64,000 nucleotides of DNA from the NCBI RefSeq assembly GCF_010723575.1, contig NZ_BLKZ01000001.1:2976001-3040000 (forward strand), in the 5' to 3' direction. Both the position numbers and the translations under genes were made by a program. This DNA is from Mycobacterium bourgelatii (GTDB lineage Bacteria; Actinomycetota; Actinomycetes; Mycobacteriales; Mycobacteriaceae). Positions within the stretch are counted from its first letter, which is position 1, and every line of letters starts with the position of its first letter. Positions 1-7,990 of the stretch are shown here, in pieces. A model generated the notes under the pieces. The model made no database searches, had not been told where the DNA came from, and worked only from the letters and a program-made list of their open reading frames with translations.

Positions 1-1137
1 GTCGTCGAGATTTTCGACCCGCTCCGCAGCTTCGTAGGGTCGATTCCGGACTGCGTCGCGACCCCCGTATGCGCGGCCGCCCAAGGGGCGGTGGCATGGG
101 CGAATGGAGTGTCTGACACTGCCAAGAACCTGGCCGACGGGGCAGAACAGCTGGCCCAGGGGATCGCCGACGCGGCGGCGACGTCCGGAGGGGCTAGCTT
201 TGCGCAAATCATGGACCAAGTGTCCGGCCAGATGGCGCAGGTACGGGCGTCGGCGGCACAACTAAAGCTGGTGCTGAACAACCCCGCAACGCCGGTATCC
301 ATCCTGGAAATGCCGGGTTACCTGCATGAACTGGCTGCCGTCTCACCGGATGCCCCGGGCGCGAACCTCTATGCCTCCCGCAGGATCCTTACCGATCCGA
401 ATATGCGGCCGGTCCTGGACGATTTCATCTCGTCGACCGGACTCGCGACACGACTACTCGTGTACGGGGAAGGTGACGAGTGGGGAAGTGAAGGTGCAGA
501 GCGCGCTCGCGCCATCGTCAGTGCGGTGAAGGATGCGACCCAGGACGGCACCCTCAAACCGGTTGCGGTGCAACTGACCGGCGTCGGGCCGACCACCCGC
601 GACATCCAAGATCTCGTCGGCGGTGACCTGCTCTTGTTGGTGGCCATCACACTCGTCGTCATCTTTGCGATCGCCGCACTACTGCTACGAAGTCCACTCG
701 CCGGCATCGTCGTCTTGGCCACCATCGCGATGTCCTACGTCTGCGCGCTCGGCGCCAGCGTGATGTTCTGGCAACGCCTACTTGGTTACGAATTGCATTG
801 GCTGGTCCCGCCGATCGCGTTTGTGTTGCTGATAGCGCTGGGTTCCTCGGGCAACCTGCTGTTGGCGCGGCGCATGCGTGAAGAACGTCCCGGCGGGCCA
901 CGGGTCAGTATCATTCGCACGTTCGCCGCCACGGGCGCCGTGATAACTGTCGCCGGAATCGTCATCGGCATAACGATGTTCGGGCTGGCGACCAGTAGCG
1001 CGCTGAGCGTGGCGCAGATCGGCGTCACCGTCGGTCTCGGTTTGTTGCTGGACGCCCTGGTGGTCCGCAGCTTCGTGCTACCGGCCATCGTTGTGGTGCT
1101 CGAGCGTTGGATCTGGTGGCCGCGCGAGCCCGTATGA
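1..1137 (+). CDS. MmpL/RND-family transporter, C-terminal part (5' truncated by window)
   Basis: The reading frame is open from base 1 and ends in TGA at 1135-1137, so the N-terminal part lies outside the window. About 200 residues look periplasmic, with the Gly/Gln-rich 'ADGAEQLAQGI' type helices common in MmpL proteins. They are followed by a bundle of hydrophobic helices: LLLLVAITLVVIFAIAALLL, a second near 'IAMSYVCALGASVMF', then 'FVLLIALGSSGNLLL', and a final pair ending in 'GLLLDALVVRSFVLPAI'. That last motif is typical of the MMPL C-terminal membrane domain. The family exports lipids or siderophores across the inner membrane. The substrate cannot be inferred from this fragment. It is followed 10 bases later by an SDR gene on the same strand, which may be co-transcribed. 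Confidence 0.85.
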   Translation, partial: VVEIFDPLRSFVGSIPDCVATPVCAAAQGAVAWANGVSDTAKNLADGAEQLAQGIADAAATSGGASFAQIMDQVSGQMAQVRASAAQLKLVLNNPATPVSILEMPGYLHELAAVSPDAPGANLYASRRILTDPNMRPVLDDFISSTGLATRLLVYGEGDEWGSEGAERARAIVSAVKDATQDGTLKPVAVQLTGVGPTTRDIQDLVGGDLLLLVAITLVVIFAIAALLLRSPLAGIVVLATIAMSYVCALGASVMFWQRLLGYELHWLVPPIAFVLLIALGSSGNLLLARRMREERPGGPRVSIIRTFAATGAVITVAGIVIGITMFGLATSSALSVAQIGVTVGLGLLLDALVVRSFVLPAIVVVLERWIWWPREPV

Positions 1138-1147
1138 ATCGAACGCC

Positions 1148-2023
1148 ATGACTGACGACAAGTTGCTCGCCGGACGCGGGGTCGTGATCGTTGGCGGAAG
1201 TCGAGGCATCGGGCGAGCGGTTGCCGAACACGTCTGCGGCCTCGGCGCGGGCGTCGTGGTCAACGGGCGCGACGCCGACCCCGTGCAAGAAACGGTCGAT
1301 GCACTTGCCGCACACCACGGCAGCGCCACCGGTCTGGTCGGAGCGGCATCCGACGAAGGCATCGCCCAGGCGCTGATCGAGAAATGCCTTGGCTCCTACG
1401 GGCGATTGGACGTGCTGATCAACTGTGCCGGGGTGGCCGAGCCGCCGCATTCCTCGATCCTGAATATCTCGGCGAGCGAATTCGACGATCTGATTCAAGC
1501 CCACCTCGGCACGGTGTTTCACACGTGTCGGGCGGCCGCGCCGATCATGGCCGCACAGGGGCACGGGTCGATCATCAATACCAGCTCGGTGGCGTTCCTC
1601 GGCGACTACGGTGGCACCGGCTATCCGGCCGGCAAAGGCGCCGTCAACGGGTTGACCGTGGCCATTGCGGCGGAATTGAAGGGATCGGGGGTGCGGGCCA
1701 ACGTGATCTGCCCCGGCGCCAGGACACGGTTGTCAACCGGCGCGGAATACGAGGAGCACATCCAGAACCTCCACCGTCGCGGTTTGCTCGACGAGATGAC
1801 CATGCGAGCGTCACTGGACGCCGCCCCGGCCGAGTTTGTAGCGCCCCTCTATGCGTATCTCGCCAGTGATCTGGCGTCCGCCCTGACCGGCCAAATATTC
1901 ATTGCCGCAGGCGGATTCGTCGGCAAATTCAACAAGCCGACGCCGCAGGTGGTGGGGTACCGCGACCACACAGACTCGGATCCGTGGTCGGTCGAGGAGC
2001 TGCACGCGATGATCGGCGGCTGA
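1148..2023 (+). CDS. Short-chain dehydrogenase/reductase (SDR)
   Basis: This 291-residue classical SDR has an N-terminal Rossmann motif GGSRGIG for NAD(P) binding, an 'NCAGVAEPP' segment matching the NNAG stabilising motif, and the active-site Ser in 'NTSSVAF' followed by the Y-x3-K pair in 'GYPAGK'. The length is normal for the family (250-290). I chose the ATG at 1148 rather than the upstream in-frame start at 1091, because the longer form adds residues that precede the usual SDR start and overlaps the MmpL gene by 47 bases. The substrate is unknown. The position directly behind a lipid transporter gene suggests lipid-related redox chemistry, but that is inference. Confidence 0.85.
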   Translation: MTDDKLLAGRGVVIVGGSRGIGRAVAEHVCGLGAGVVVNGRDADPVQETVDALAAHHGSATGLVGAASDEGIAQALIEKCLGSYGRLDVLINCAGVAEPPHSSILNISASEFDDLIQAHLGTVFHTCRAAAPIMAAQGHGSIINTSSVAFLGDYGGTGYPAGKGAVNGLTVAIAAELKGSGVRANVICPGARTRLSTGAEYEEHIQNLHRRGLLDEMTMRASLDAAPAEFVAPLYAYLASDLASALTGQIFIAAGGFVGKFNKPTPQVVGYRDHTDSDPWSVEELHAMIGG

Positions 2024-2947
2024 CTACCCGATCAGGCAGAACATGACCAACAGCGCCGCGCACGCGGCCGCAACGACCGCCGTCCCTACCGCGCTGATCC
2101 GCGCCGGAGCGCCGTCGATCGGGTCGAGCCAGCGGCGGAAAGGGCGGGAGGCCGCCGGCACCAGAACCCACTGCAACAGAGCGACACTGACGACGTTGCC
2201 GACGAACATGGCCGCGGCCGGGTTGGCGCCGATATCGCCGAGGGCTGGCGCCAGTGTCTTGGAAAGCAGCATCACGGTCGGATACAGGCACAGGACCACC
2301 AACATCGCCGACTTCCAACCCGGGGTGATTTTGGTTTCTCCGTCGGCAACCCGAACGGTCGACCCGAACGGGGCGCTACGCGGCAACTCGGCAAAATCGT
2401 GGGTCAACTCATTGCGTAATCGCGGCAACGCTTCCTGGCGTTCGCGTGAACGAATCCACGCGTTCAGCTGACCGGCGGTCCGGAAGCGCAGCACCGACAT
2501 CCAGTGGCCCGAGCTGTCCGCCGGAAACAGCACCGTCCCCTCGTAGCCCGGAAAGCGAGCGCTCACGAGCGTCAGATCGCTTTGGGCCGAGACGAATTCG
2601 GATTCTTTGCCGCGCGCGACCCGGTGCAGGAAGACCCCTGCGTTGGTGGGTGGCAGCTCACCCTCGGCAAGTATCAACTCAGCAGCGCACCAGAAGCCGT
2701 GCGCTTGCCCGTCGCGGAGGACGGCATCGCGTTCGGAACCGTCCAGCCACTCATGCAACTGCTCCGTGTGCTCGAAAGTCACCTCGACGGCGAAATCCAG
2801 ATGCCCGCTGCCTGGCACCGATTCACGTGCGCTGAGGTAGCCGGGAGCGTTGCCGGCCGACGCGATGTACTCGGCAACCCACCGGCCGAGTCCCGCTGGG
2901 TCAGCGGGGGGATGAAAGATCGTGATCGCGCAGGCGCCAAGAGTCAT
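2024..2947 (-). CDS. Tandem ABM-domain membrane protein (antibiotic biosynthesis monooxygenase-like)
   Basis: This is a 307-residue protein. The first ~190 residues contain two ferredoxin-fold repeats of the ABM/YgiN type, each with the 'PGYLSARESV' or 'PGYEGTVLF' pattern and an aromatic-rich strand ('HWMSVLRFRTAGQLNAWI'). The C-terminal third carries three hydrophobic segments (about 215-235, 245-265, 285-305) that should be membrane helices. This architecture matches the COG3224-type proteins found in actinobacteria, whose biochemical role is unproven. It converges on the SDR gene with no intergenic base, since its stop complement starts right after the SDR stop. Its promoter lies toward the LuxR relic at 2996-3124. 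Confidence 0.7.
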   Translation of the reverse strand: MTLGACAITIFHPPADPAGLGRWVAEYIASAGNAPGYLSARESVPGSGHLDFAVEVTFEHTEQLHEWLDGSERDAVLRDGQAHGFWCAAELILAEGELPPTNAGVFLHRVARGKESEFVSAQSDLTLVSARFPGYEGTVLFPADSSGHWMSVLRFRTAGQLNAWIRSRERQEALPRLRNELTHDFAELPRSAPFGSTVRVADGETKITPGWKSAMLVVLCLYPTVMLLSKTLAPALGDIGANPAAAMFVGNVVSVALLQWVLVPAASRPFRRWLDPIDGAPARISAVGTAVVAAACAALLVMFCLIG

Positions 2948-3369
2948 GTGAGTTGTCTACCGGACACTGCCCAGCAGCCGCGAACGTTGCACGAGTCATT
3001 CCAGCACCGCTGACATACGAATGAGTTCGGCGCGCGACGACAAGCCGAGCTTGGTGAAGATCTTGCTGACGTGGTAGTCGACCGGCCGGGGGCTGAGAAA
3101 CATCAGGGTGGCGATGGCCCGCGGCGAAAAAATGTTGTTTGTTTTTTGTGGGTTTCGGGTATGCCCCGCAACTAATCCGGGGCATCGGCCGCACCCGGAA
3201 TTGGTGGCGCCGCGCGCAGCGCCGAACCCGCCGCATTAGCACGGCGGTCACCAATATTTAACGCCAACGCCTTTCCGTGGGGGTGGATTCCCGGCATTCC
3301 GCTACCTAAACTCGTTTTCTGGGGATCGGGGCATTCGAAAAATTTCTTCTCGTCGACGGGCGGGCGACC
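2948..3369. other. Intergenic region holding a gene relic and a palindrome
   Basis: This 422-base gap between the divergent ABM-protein gene and WS/DGAT gene contains the LuxR relic (2996-3124), an A/T-rich patch with a run of T residues around 3134-3154, a perfect 8-bp inverted repeat (ATGCCCCG at 3161-3168 and CGGGGCAT at 3178-3185, 9-bp spacer), and then ordinary GC-rich sequence with the WS/DGAT promoter somewhere before 3370. I see no complete gene here. Confidence 0.6.
2996..3124 (-). pseudogene. Relic of a LuxR-family regulator (C-terminal HTH only)
   Basis: Read on the minus strand, this stretch encodes about 42 residues containing 'FLSPRPVDYHVSKIFTKLG' followed by 'LSSRAELIRM' and a stop at 2996. 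This is the recognition helix and the tail of a LuxR/GerE helix-turn-helix (family pattern: xxSxRTVDYHLxKVFxKLGxxSRxEL). No start codon, N-terminal domain or first HTH helices remain upstream; the sequence beyond 3124 becomes A/T-rich and unrelated. It is therefore a 5'-deleted gene. The frame itself is still intact, which suggests a fairly recent truncation. Confidence 0.7.
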
Positions 3370-4815
3370 ATGGAACGACTTAGTGGGCTTGACGCATTCT
3401 TTCTCTATCTGGAGACACCGACGCAGCCGCTGAACGTGTGCTGCGTGTTGGAACTGGACACGTCGACGATGCCCGGGGGGTACAGCTACGCGAGGTTCCG
3501 CACCGTGCTGTCCAAACATGTGCAGGCAGTGCCGGAGTTTCGGATGAAACTGGCCGACACCCAGTTCAACCCGGACCACCCGGTGTGGGTGGATGACGAG
3601 AACTTTCACCTGCGGCGCCACCTGCACCGGATTGCGATGCCAGCCCCGGGGAGCCGACGTGAACTGTCCGAAATCTGTGGCTACATAGCGGGATTGCCAT
3701 TGGACCGCGACCGGCCGCTGTGGGAGATGTGGGTCATCGAAGGCTGTGCCCGCGACGACACGGTGGCGGTGATGCTCAAGGTTCACCACGCCTTGGTCGA
3801 CGGGGTAGCCGGGGCGAACCTGCTGGCCCAGCTGTGCAGTGTGAAGCCCGATGCGCCGGCGCCGCAGCCCGTCACGGGCGCGGGACGGGGGAGTGCGCTG
3901 GAGATCGCGGCCAGCGGCTTCCTGAATTTCGCGCTGCGCCCGCTCAAGTTGGCCAGTGTGGTGCCGGCGACCTTGATGACGGTGGCGCAAACGGTGCTCC
4001 GAGCGCGCGAAGGTCGCGCAATGGCAGCGCCATTTTCCGCGCCGCCGACGCCGTTCAACGGCTCGTTGACCAAACAGAGAAATATCGCCTACACCCAACT
4101 CGATATGCGCGACGTCAAGCGGGTCAAGGACCGGTTCGGAGTCACCGTCAACGATGTGGTGGTGGCGTTATGCGCCGGAGTGCTGCGGCGGTTCTTGCTC
4201 GAACGCGGTGAGCTGCCCGAGGCCCCGCTGGTAGCGACGGTGCCGGTGTCGGTGCACGACAAGTCCGACCGGCCGGGCCGCAACCAGACCACGTGGATGT
4301 TCTGCCGCGTCGAGAGCCAGATCAGTGACCCCGCCGAGCGCATTCGCACCATCGCCGCAGGCAATGCCGCGGCCAAGGACCACACCGCGGCCATCGGTCC
4401 CACGTTGCTGCACGACTGGACGCAGTTCGGCGGTCAGACGATGTTCGATGCCGCCATGCGCCTCCTGCCGCACATTCCGATCGGCAGCAGCCCCGTCTAC
4501 AACATGATCTTGTCGAATGTGCCAGGGCCACAGAACCAGTTGTATTTCCTGGGGTGCGGCATAGACACCATGTACCCGCTCGGCCCGCTGCTGGGTAGCG
4601 CGGGTCTGAACATCACTGTGATGTCGCTCAACGGGGAGTTGGGGATCGGCATCATTTCATGCCCCGACCTGATTCCGGACTTGTGGGGGATTGCCGACGG
4701 GTTCCCCGATGCGCTCAAGGAGCTATTGGAGTGCAGCGATCACCGGTCAGCGGGTCGTGCCGGCGCCACGGCCACACCCGAGTCGGAACCATCAGGCGGA
4801 CAAGACCTTCGGTGA
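3370..4815 (+). CDS. Wax ester synthase / diacylglycerol acyltransferase (WS/DGAT)
   Basis: This 481-residue member of the bifunctional WS/DGAT family transfers an acyl-CoA to diacylglycerol or a fatty alcohol to make triacylglycerol or wax esters, usually at the inner membrane or lipid droplet surface. The N-terminus 'RLSGLDAFFLYLET' and the catalytic HHxxxDG motif (HHALVDG, residues 139-145) are intact. The downstream conserved 'NDVVVALCAGVLRRFL' and 'SNVPGPQNQLYFLG' blocks are also present, and the length is typical (450-490). The start ATG at 3370 gives the normal family N-terminus. It stands alone, convergent with the 127-residue gene ending at 4826. A second, distant WS/DGAT lies at 26672. 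Confidence 0.92.
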   Translation: MERLSGLDAFFLYLETPTQPLNVCCVLELDTSTMPGGYSYARFRTVLSKHVQAVPEFRMKLADTQFNPDHPVWVDDENFHLRRHLHRIAMPAPGSRRELSEICGYIAGLPLDRDRPLWEMWVIEGCARDDTVAVMLKVHHALVDGVAGANLLAQLCSVKPDAPAPQPVTGAGRGSALEIAASGFLNFALRPLKLASVVPATLMTVAQTVLRAREGRAMAAPFSAPPTPFNGSLTKQRNIAYTQLDMRDVKRVKDRFGVTVNDVVVALCAGVLRRFLLERGELPEAPLVATVPVSVHDKSDRPGRNQTTWMFCRVESQISDPAERIRTIAAGNAAAKDHTAAIGPTLLHDWTQFGGQTMFDAAMRLLPHIPIGSSPVYNMILSNVPGPQNQLYFLGCGIDTMYPLGPLLGSAGLNITVMSLNGELGIGIISCPDLIPDLWGIADGFPDALKELLECSDHRSAGRAGATATPESEPSGGQDLR

Positions 4816-4825
4816 CGTGGCGACG

Positions 4826-5209
4826 TCAGTGCGAATAGCCGCTACTGGTGCCCAGCACCTCGATCGCCGCGTTGATGTTAGGAATTACCGTGGCGCCGTA
4901 CCTGGCGACGATTTGTCCGAGCGCACGGCCGATGTGCGGGCCGACGGCCGCGGCATCCAGGGTTTCCTCGCCGATGACGATGCCGTTCACCAGGTGCGCG
5001 GCGAGTAGGCGCCCGTCGTGGGCAATTTCGTAACGCCAGTCGCCGATCTGGATGCGCTCGGGATTCGATCGGAACAGCCCGCGTTTCGCCGGCGTGTGGA
5101 TCACTCCCGGCAGTCCGGCGAACACTTTGACCACCAACCCGACCCCGCCGGGGCCGTACAGCGCGGCGGAAATTGTGCGGCTGACTCTGTCGATGTCGAA
5201 ATCAACCAT
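4826..5209 (-). CDS. Conserved hypothetical protein, coupled to the YbjQ-type gene
   Basis: This is a 127-residue protein with no membrane helix and no motif I can assign. It has an N-terminal acidic helix ('VDFDIDRVSRTISAALYG') and a later 'NGIVIGEETLDAAAVGPHIGRAL' segment. Its ATG shares the A of the upstream gene's TGA (TGATG, one-base overlap at 5209), so the two are almost certainly translated together. Proteins with this N-terminus occur across mycobacteria as a family of unknown function; I do not recall a demonstrated role. Confidence 0.7.
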   Translation of the reverse strand: MVDFDIDRVSRTISAALYGPGGVGLVVKVFAGLPGVIHTPAKRGLFRSNPERIQIGDWRYEIAHDGRLLAAHLVNGIVIGEETLDAAAVGPHIGRALGQIVARYGATVIPNINAAIEVLGTSSGYSH

Positions 5210-5997
5210 CAGTTATCCATCGTCAGGACGAAGGACGGTTTTATGGTTTCGCCGCTACCGGTGCGGCGCACGGCGGTCCCGGCCGTATAGAACTCCACGG
5301 TGTGCATTCCCCACGCATAGTTCGAGATGGAGAAGTGCACCCCGACCACCCCGGTCGCACCGTCTCGCTCCGCCTCGGTCTGCATCCGCGACATCGCCAA
5401 CTCGCGCGCTTGATAGTTGCCCTGCGTCCACTGCGGCATTTCCATGTTCCGGCCGATCTGCCGCAGCGTCTGCATGAACCCCTGCACGGCGATGTGAAAC
5501 ACGCAGTTGCCCATCACGAAAGCCACCGGCGTAAATCCGGAGCGCAGCAACGTCACCATGTCCTGGCCGGACAGGTGGCTGGAGAACGCTTGCCCGTTCG
5601 GACGCCGGAATGCCCCCGGTTTGTCGACGTAGCGGACCGCGGTGCCGACCGCCATGAACTCCAGATGCTCACCACCCTCGCCGTGGTGGCGCCAGTTGAG
5701 TCGGACGCCGACGATCCCGTCCGCCTTGAGTGCGTCGGCTTCGGCCTGCATCCGCGCCATGGCATTCCAGCGCGCCCGGTAGGTTGCCTCGGTCAGAACG
5801 CCGAGTTCCTGTTGCTGGCGCATGCCGCTGAATTGGAAGCCGACGTGATAGACGGACACGCCCATGACCAACTCGATCGGCTCGAACCCGGCGCCATGCA
5901 GCAGGGCGAACTCGTTGATCGATAAGTCGGAGGTCCATGACTTGTCAGCGTGGGACAACCGTTCGCTGGCGATCGGATCCAACTGGTTGGGTTGCAT
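5209..5997 (-). CDS. Protein with two YbjQ-like (heavy-metal-binding-like) domains
   Basis: This 262-residue soluble protein is built of two copies of a YbjQ/DUF74-like fold. The repeats align as 'LLHGAGFEPIELVMGVSVYHVGFQ...DGIVGVRLNW...LEFMAVGTAVRY' and 'LLRSGFTPVAFVMGNCVFHIAVQ...GATGVVGVHFSISN...VEFYTAGTAVRR'. The family forms pentameric barrels of unknown, possibly metal-related, function. The internal duplication is evident from the shared 'VGTAVR/AGTAVR' ends. It overlaps the downstream 127-residue gene by one base and follows the P450/ferredoxin pair by about 54 bases on the same strand. Confidence 0.7.
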   Translation of the reverse strand: MQPNQLDPIASERLSHADKSWTSDLSINEFALLHGAGFEPIELVMGVSVYHVGFQFSGMRQQQELGVLTEATYRARWNAMARMQAEADALKADGIVGVRLNWRHHGEGGEHLEFMAVGTAVRYVDKPGAFRRPNGQAFSSHLSGQDMVTLLRSGFTPVAFVMGNCVFHIAVQGFMQTLRQIGRNMEMPQWTQGNYQARELAMSRMQTEAERDGATGVVGVHFSISNYAWGMHTVEFYTAGTAVRRTGSGETIKPSFVLTMDN

Positions 5998-6051
5998 TGG
6001 CGAGCGTCCCTTTCTGTGGTTTGCGTCAGCGTACCTAGCAAACTGTGCAAT

Positions 6052-6246
6052 TCACTGACTAAGGGTGATCGCGTCTTCCGGGCAGTTCTGCGCGCCGGTG
6101 CTCGCGTGCAGTTCCAATTCGCCGGAGACTTCGGCAACACGCACGATCGAATGTCCAACCTCGTCGGCGTCGAAGATGTCTGGGGCCAGCGTGTAACAAC
6201 GTCCATGGCCGACGCAACGGTCGGGGTCGACCGATACGTGTGTCAT
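6052..6246 (-). CDS. 3Fe-4S-type ferredoxin for the adjacent P450
   Basis: This is a 64-residue ferredoxin. The cluster ligands are Cys11 and Cys17 in C-x2-H-x2-C (CVGHGRC) and Cys55 in 'NCPEDAI'. The His in place of a fourth Cys marks the [3Fe-4S] P450-redox-partner type common in mycobacteria. Its start overlaps the end of the P450 gene by 4 bases (6243-6246), so it is translationally coupled and almost certainly supplies electrons to that P450. Confidence 0.92.
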   Translation of the reverse strand: MTHVSVDPDRCVGHGRCYTLAPDIFDADEVGHSIVRVAEVSGELELHASTGAQNCPEDAITLSQ

Positions 6247-7424
6247 CGCGCCGCAACCGGGAACGTAAGTGGCAGTGCCTCAACCGAGCGCAGCGCGGCG
6301 GTGTACTGCAGCTCGGTTCCCGGCGTTATTTCGTAATCTGGTATGCGCTTATGGAATTCACGCAGCGCCACGCGTAGCTCCATGCGGGCCAGGTGCGATC
6401 CCAGACAGCGGTGCGGACCTCCACCGAAGGCGCGGTGGCGATTTGGGCTGCGGGCGAAGTCCACAAGCTCAGGATCAGGAAACTCGGCCGGGTCCGTGTT
6501 CGCCGCTCCGAGCAGCGGGCTGACCCTTTCGCCCTTGCTGATCGGGCAGCCGCCCACTTCGACGTCCTGCATCGCGACCCTGGCCACCCCGGGCACCGGT
6601 GTCTCCCAGCGCAATAGCTCCTCGACGGCGTGCGGCAGAATATCGGGTTGCTCTACGAGCTGATGACGGTGATCGGGGTGGCGCGCCAGGTATACGAAGA
6701 AGCAGTCCAGCGAGTCGGTGACCGTGTCCAGTCCCGCGATCAGGAATAGGAAGCAGATGTCGAGCAACTCCTCACGGGAAAGCGGCCGCACCTCGCTTTC
6801 GACCTTCGCGGCGATCATCGCCGACAACACGTCGTCGCGCGGATTGGCAATGTGGTCGTCGATGGCACGCTCGAAATAGTTGTAGATCTCCTGCGCCACC
6901 TGCGCCGAAGCGTCGTGGCGGTCGTCGAAGTTGGTGGCGCCCTCCGGGCGGATCACGCCGTCCTTCCACTCCAAGAATTTGTCCAGGTCATCAAGGGGCA
7001 GGCCGAGCAACTGCAGGAATACGGTGCACGGCAGCGGGACCGCGAACTCGGCGTGGAAGTCGCATTCGCCGCGGCCGGCGAACTTGTCGATCATCTCGTT
7101 CACCAACTCGGCGACGTGCGGTTCCCGCCGGGCCATTTCTCGCGGGGTGAACAGGGGATCCAGGATCCGCCGGTACTTTGCATGCTCTGGCGGATCGATT
7201 TGCAGCGGAATCAGCGGGCGCACATTGCCCAGATCGACGGCATCCATGTTCGACGAGAACAGGTCGGTCCGCTTGAGCGCCATCTCGATGTCGGAGAGGC
7301 GGCTGAGCACCACCGCTTGCGGCGCCCGGAACACCGGGGTTGCCTCGCGCAGCGCCTTGTACATGGGCTGCGGATCGGCAATACCCTTGACAGTTTGGTC
7401 GACGAAACTTTCAGCCTCTGTCAT
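6243..7424 (-). CDS. Cytochrome P450
   Basis: A complete class I bacterial P450 of 393 residues. The I-helix oxygen-activation motif is AGLDT ('LIAGLDTVTDSLDC'). The ExxR motif is present ('EELLRWE'), and the haem loop is FGGGPHRCLGSHLAR with the axial Cys at about residue 340. I start at ATG 7424 (MTEAES). An in-frame GTG at 7445 would add seven residues but would place the start inside a CACCAC-N6-GTGGTG palindrome that looks regulatory. The overlapping ferredoxin gene makes a two-gene redox pair. The CYP family is not identified. It is not the CYP143 that M. tuberculosis carries inside ESX-5, although the haem loop is similar. Confidence 0.92.
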   Translation of the reverse strand: MTEAESFVDQTVKGIADPQPMYKALREATPVFRAPQAVVLSRLSDIEMALKRTDLFSSNMDAVDLGNVRPLIPLQIDPPEHAKYRRILDPLFTPREMARREPHVAELVNEMIDKFAGRGECDFHAEFAVPLPCTVFLQLLGLPLDDLDKFLEWKDGVIRPEGATNFDDRHDASAQVAQEIYNYFERAIDDHIANPRDDVLSAMIAAKVESEVRPLSREELLDICFLFLIAGLDTVTDSLDCFFVYLARHPDHRHQLVEQPDILPHAVEELLRWETPVPGVARVAMQDVEVGGCPISKGERVSPLLGAANTDPAEFPDPELVDFARSPNRHRAFGGGPHRCLGSHLARMELRVALREFHKRIPDYEITPGTELQYTAALRSVEALPLTFPVAAR

Positions 7425-7437
7425 GTCGATAGCCTGA

Positions 7438-7455
7438 CACCACACTTAGGTGGTG
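7438..7455. promoter_or_regulatory. Palindrome upstream of P450 gene (candidate operator)
   Basis: A perfect inverted repeat, CACCAC-N6-GTGGTG, lies 14 to 31 bases upstream of the preferred P450 start codon. Its position just ahead of translation start fits a repressor site or a 5' UTR hairpin. No regulator gene is immediately adjacent; the nearest is the TetR gene at 9011-9682. Confidence 0.35.
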
Positions 7456-7476
7456 GGCAATGCCTTGCCCGAAAGG

Positions 7477-7941
7477 TCAGGCTTGGTCGGCGCGGTGCCG
7501 TCGATGCAGTGCCGACGCGACGGCCCGGCCCACACCTCGCAGCGCGTACACCGCGGTCACCACCGTCAGCACGATCAGCAGGATGAACATCGGCAGCCAG
7601 TTGCTCCGGCTATGGCTGACGTCCCACCAGATGATCGTGAACAACAGTGCGCAGAGCAGCAGAACTATGTCCCGCCAATTGCCTTGGTAGGACATCGCGG
7701 CCTGGCGCAGGGCGCGGCCCCGGTCGGCCGCCTCGATGAGGTCGTCGATGCGGGCGTTGATCGTGCGCTGCAATTCGGCTCGCCGTTCGGCGGCTTCCGG
7801 TGGAAGTTTCTCGAGCAGTTCCATGTCCTGCTTGATCAATGCGCGAAAGTCCGGACCTCGTAGTTGACCGGCGGCAATTGCCAGCATCACGCCACCAAAG
7901 ACCGGCGCACTGTTCAGCGCAATCTGTCCCAGCCCCGCCAT
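7477..7941 (-). CDS. Hypothetical membrane protein with coiled-coil segment
   Basis: This 154-residue protein has a short hydrophobic N-terminus, a charged helical region with heptad character ('LEKLPPEAAERRAELQRTINARIDDLIEA', about 45-75), and two adjacent hydrophobic helices (about 90-107 and 115-132, 'DIVLLLCALLFTIIWWDV' and 'MFILLIVLTVVTAVYAL'). The tail is basic. It sits 49 bases after the metal-dependent hydrolase gene and 52 bases before the preferred P450 start, all leftward, so it may belong to their operon. I do not recognise the family. Confidence 0.65.
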   Translation of the reverse strand: MAGLGQIALNSAPVFGGVMLAIAAGQLRGPDFRALIKQDMELLEKLPPEAAERRAELQRTINARIDDLIEAADRGRALRQAAMSYQGNWRDIVLLLCALLFTIIWWDVSHSRSNWLPMFILLIVLTVVTAVYALRGVGRAVASALHRRHRADQA

Positions 7942-7990
7942 GTCGACCTCCTCGCTCGGCTGATCGTCTGGCCCATCGTAGAAGTCGGGG

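Noticed and set aside
2901..3254. A 117-codon minus-strand frame covering the LuxR relic
   Set aside because: It reads the relic in the wrong frame; the LuxR helix is in a different frame, without a start codon.
6052..7424. The P450-ferredoxin pair as the relocated cyp143-Rv1786 pair
   Set aside because: The haem loop is similar, but the N-terminus and the central region differ from CYP143 as I remember it; not enough evidence for orthology.
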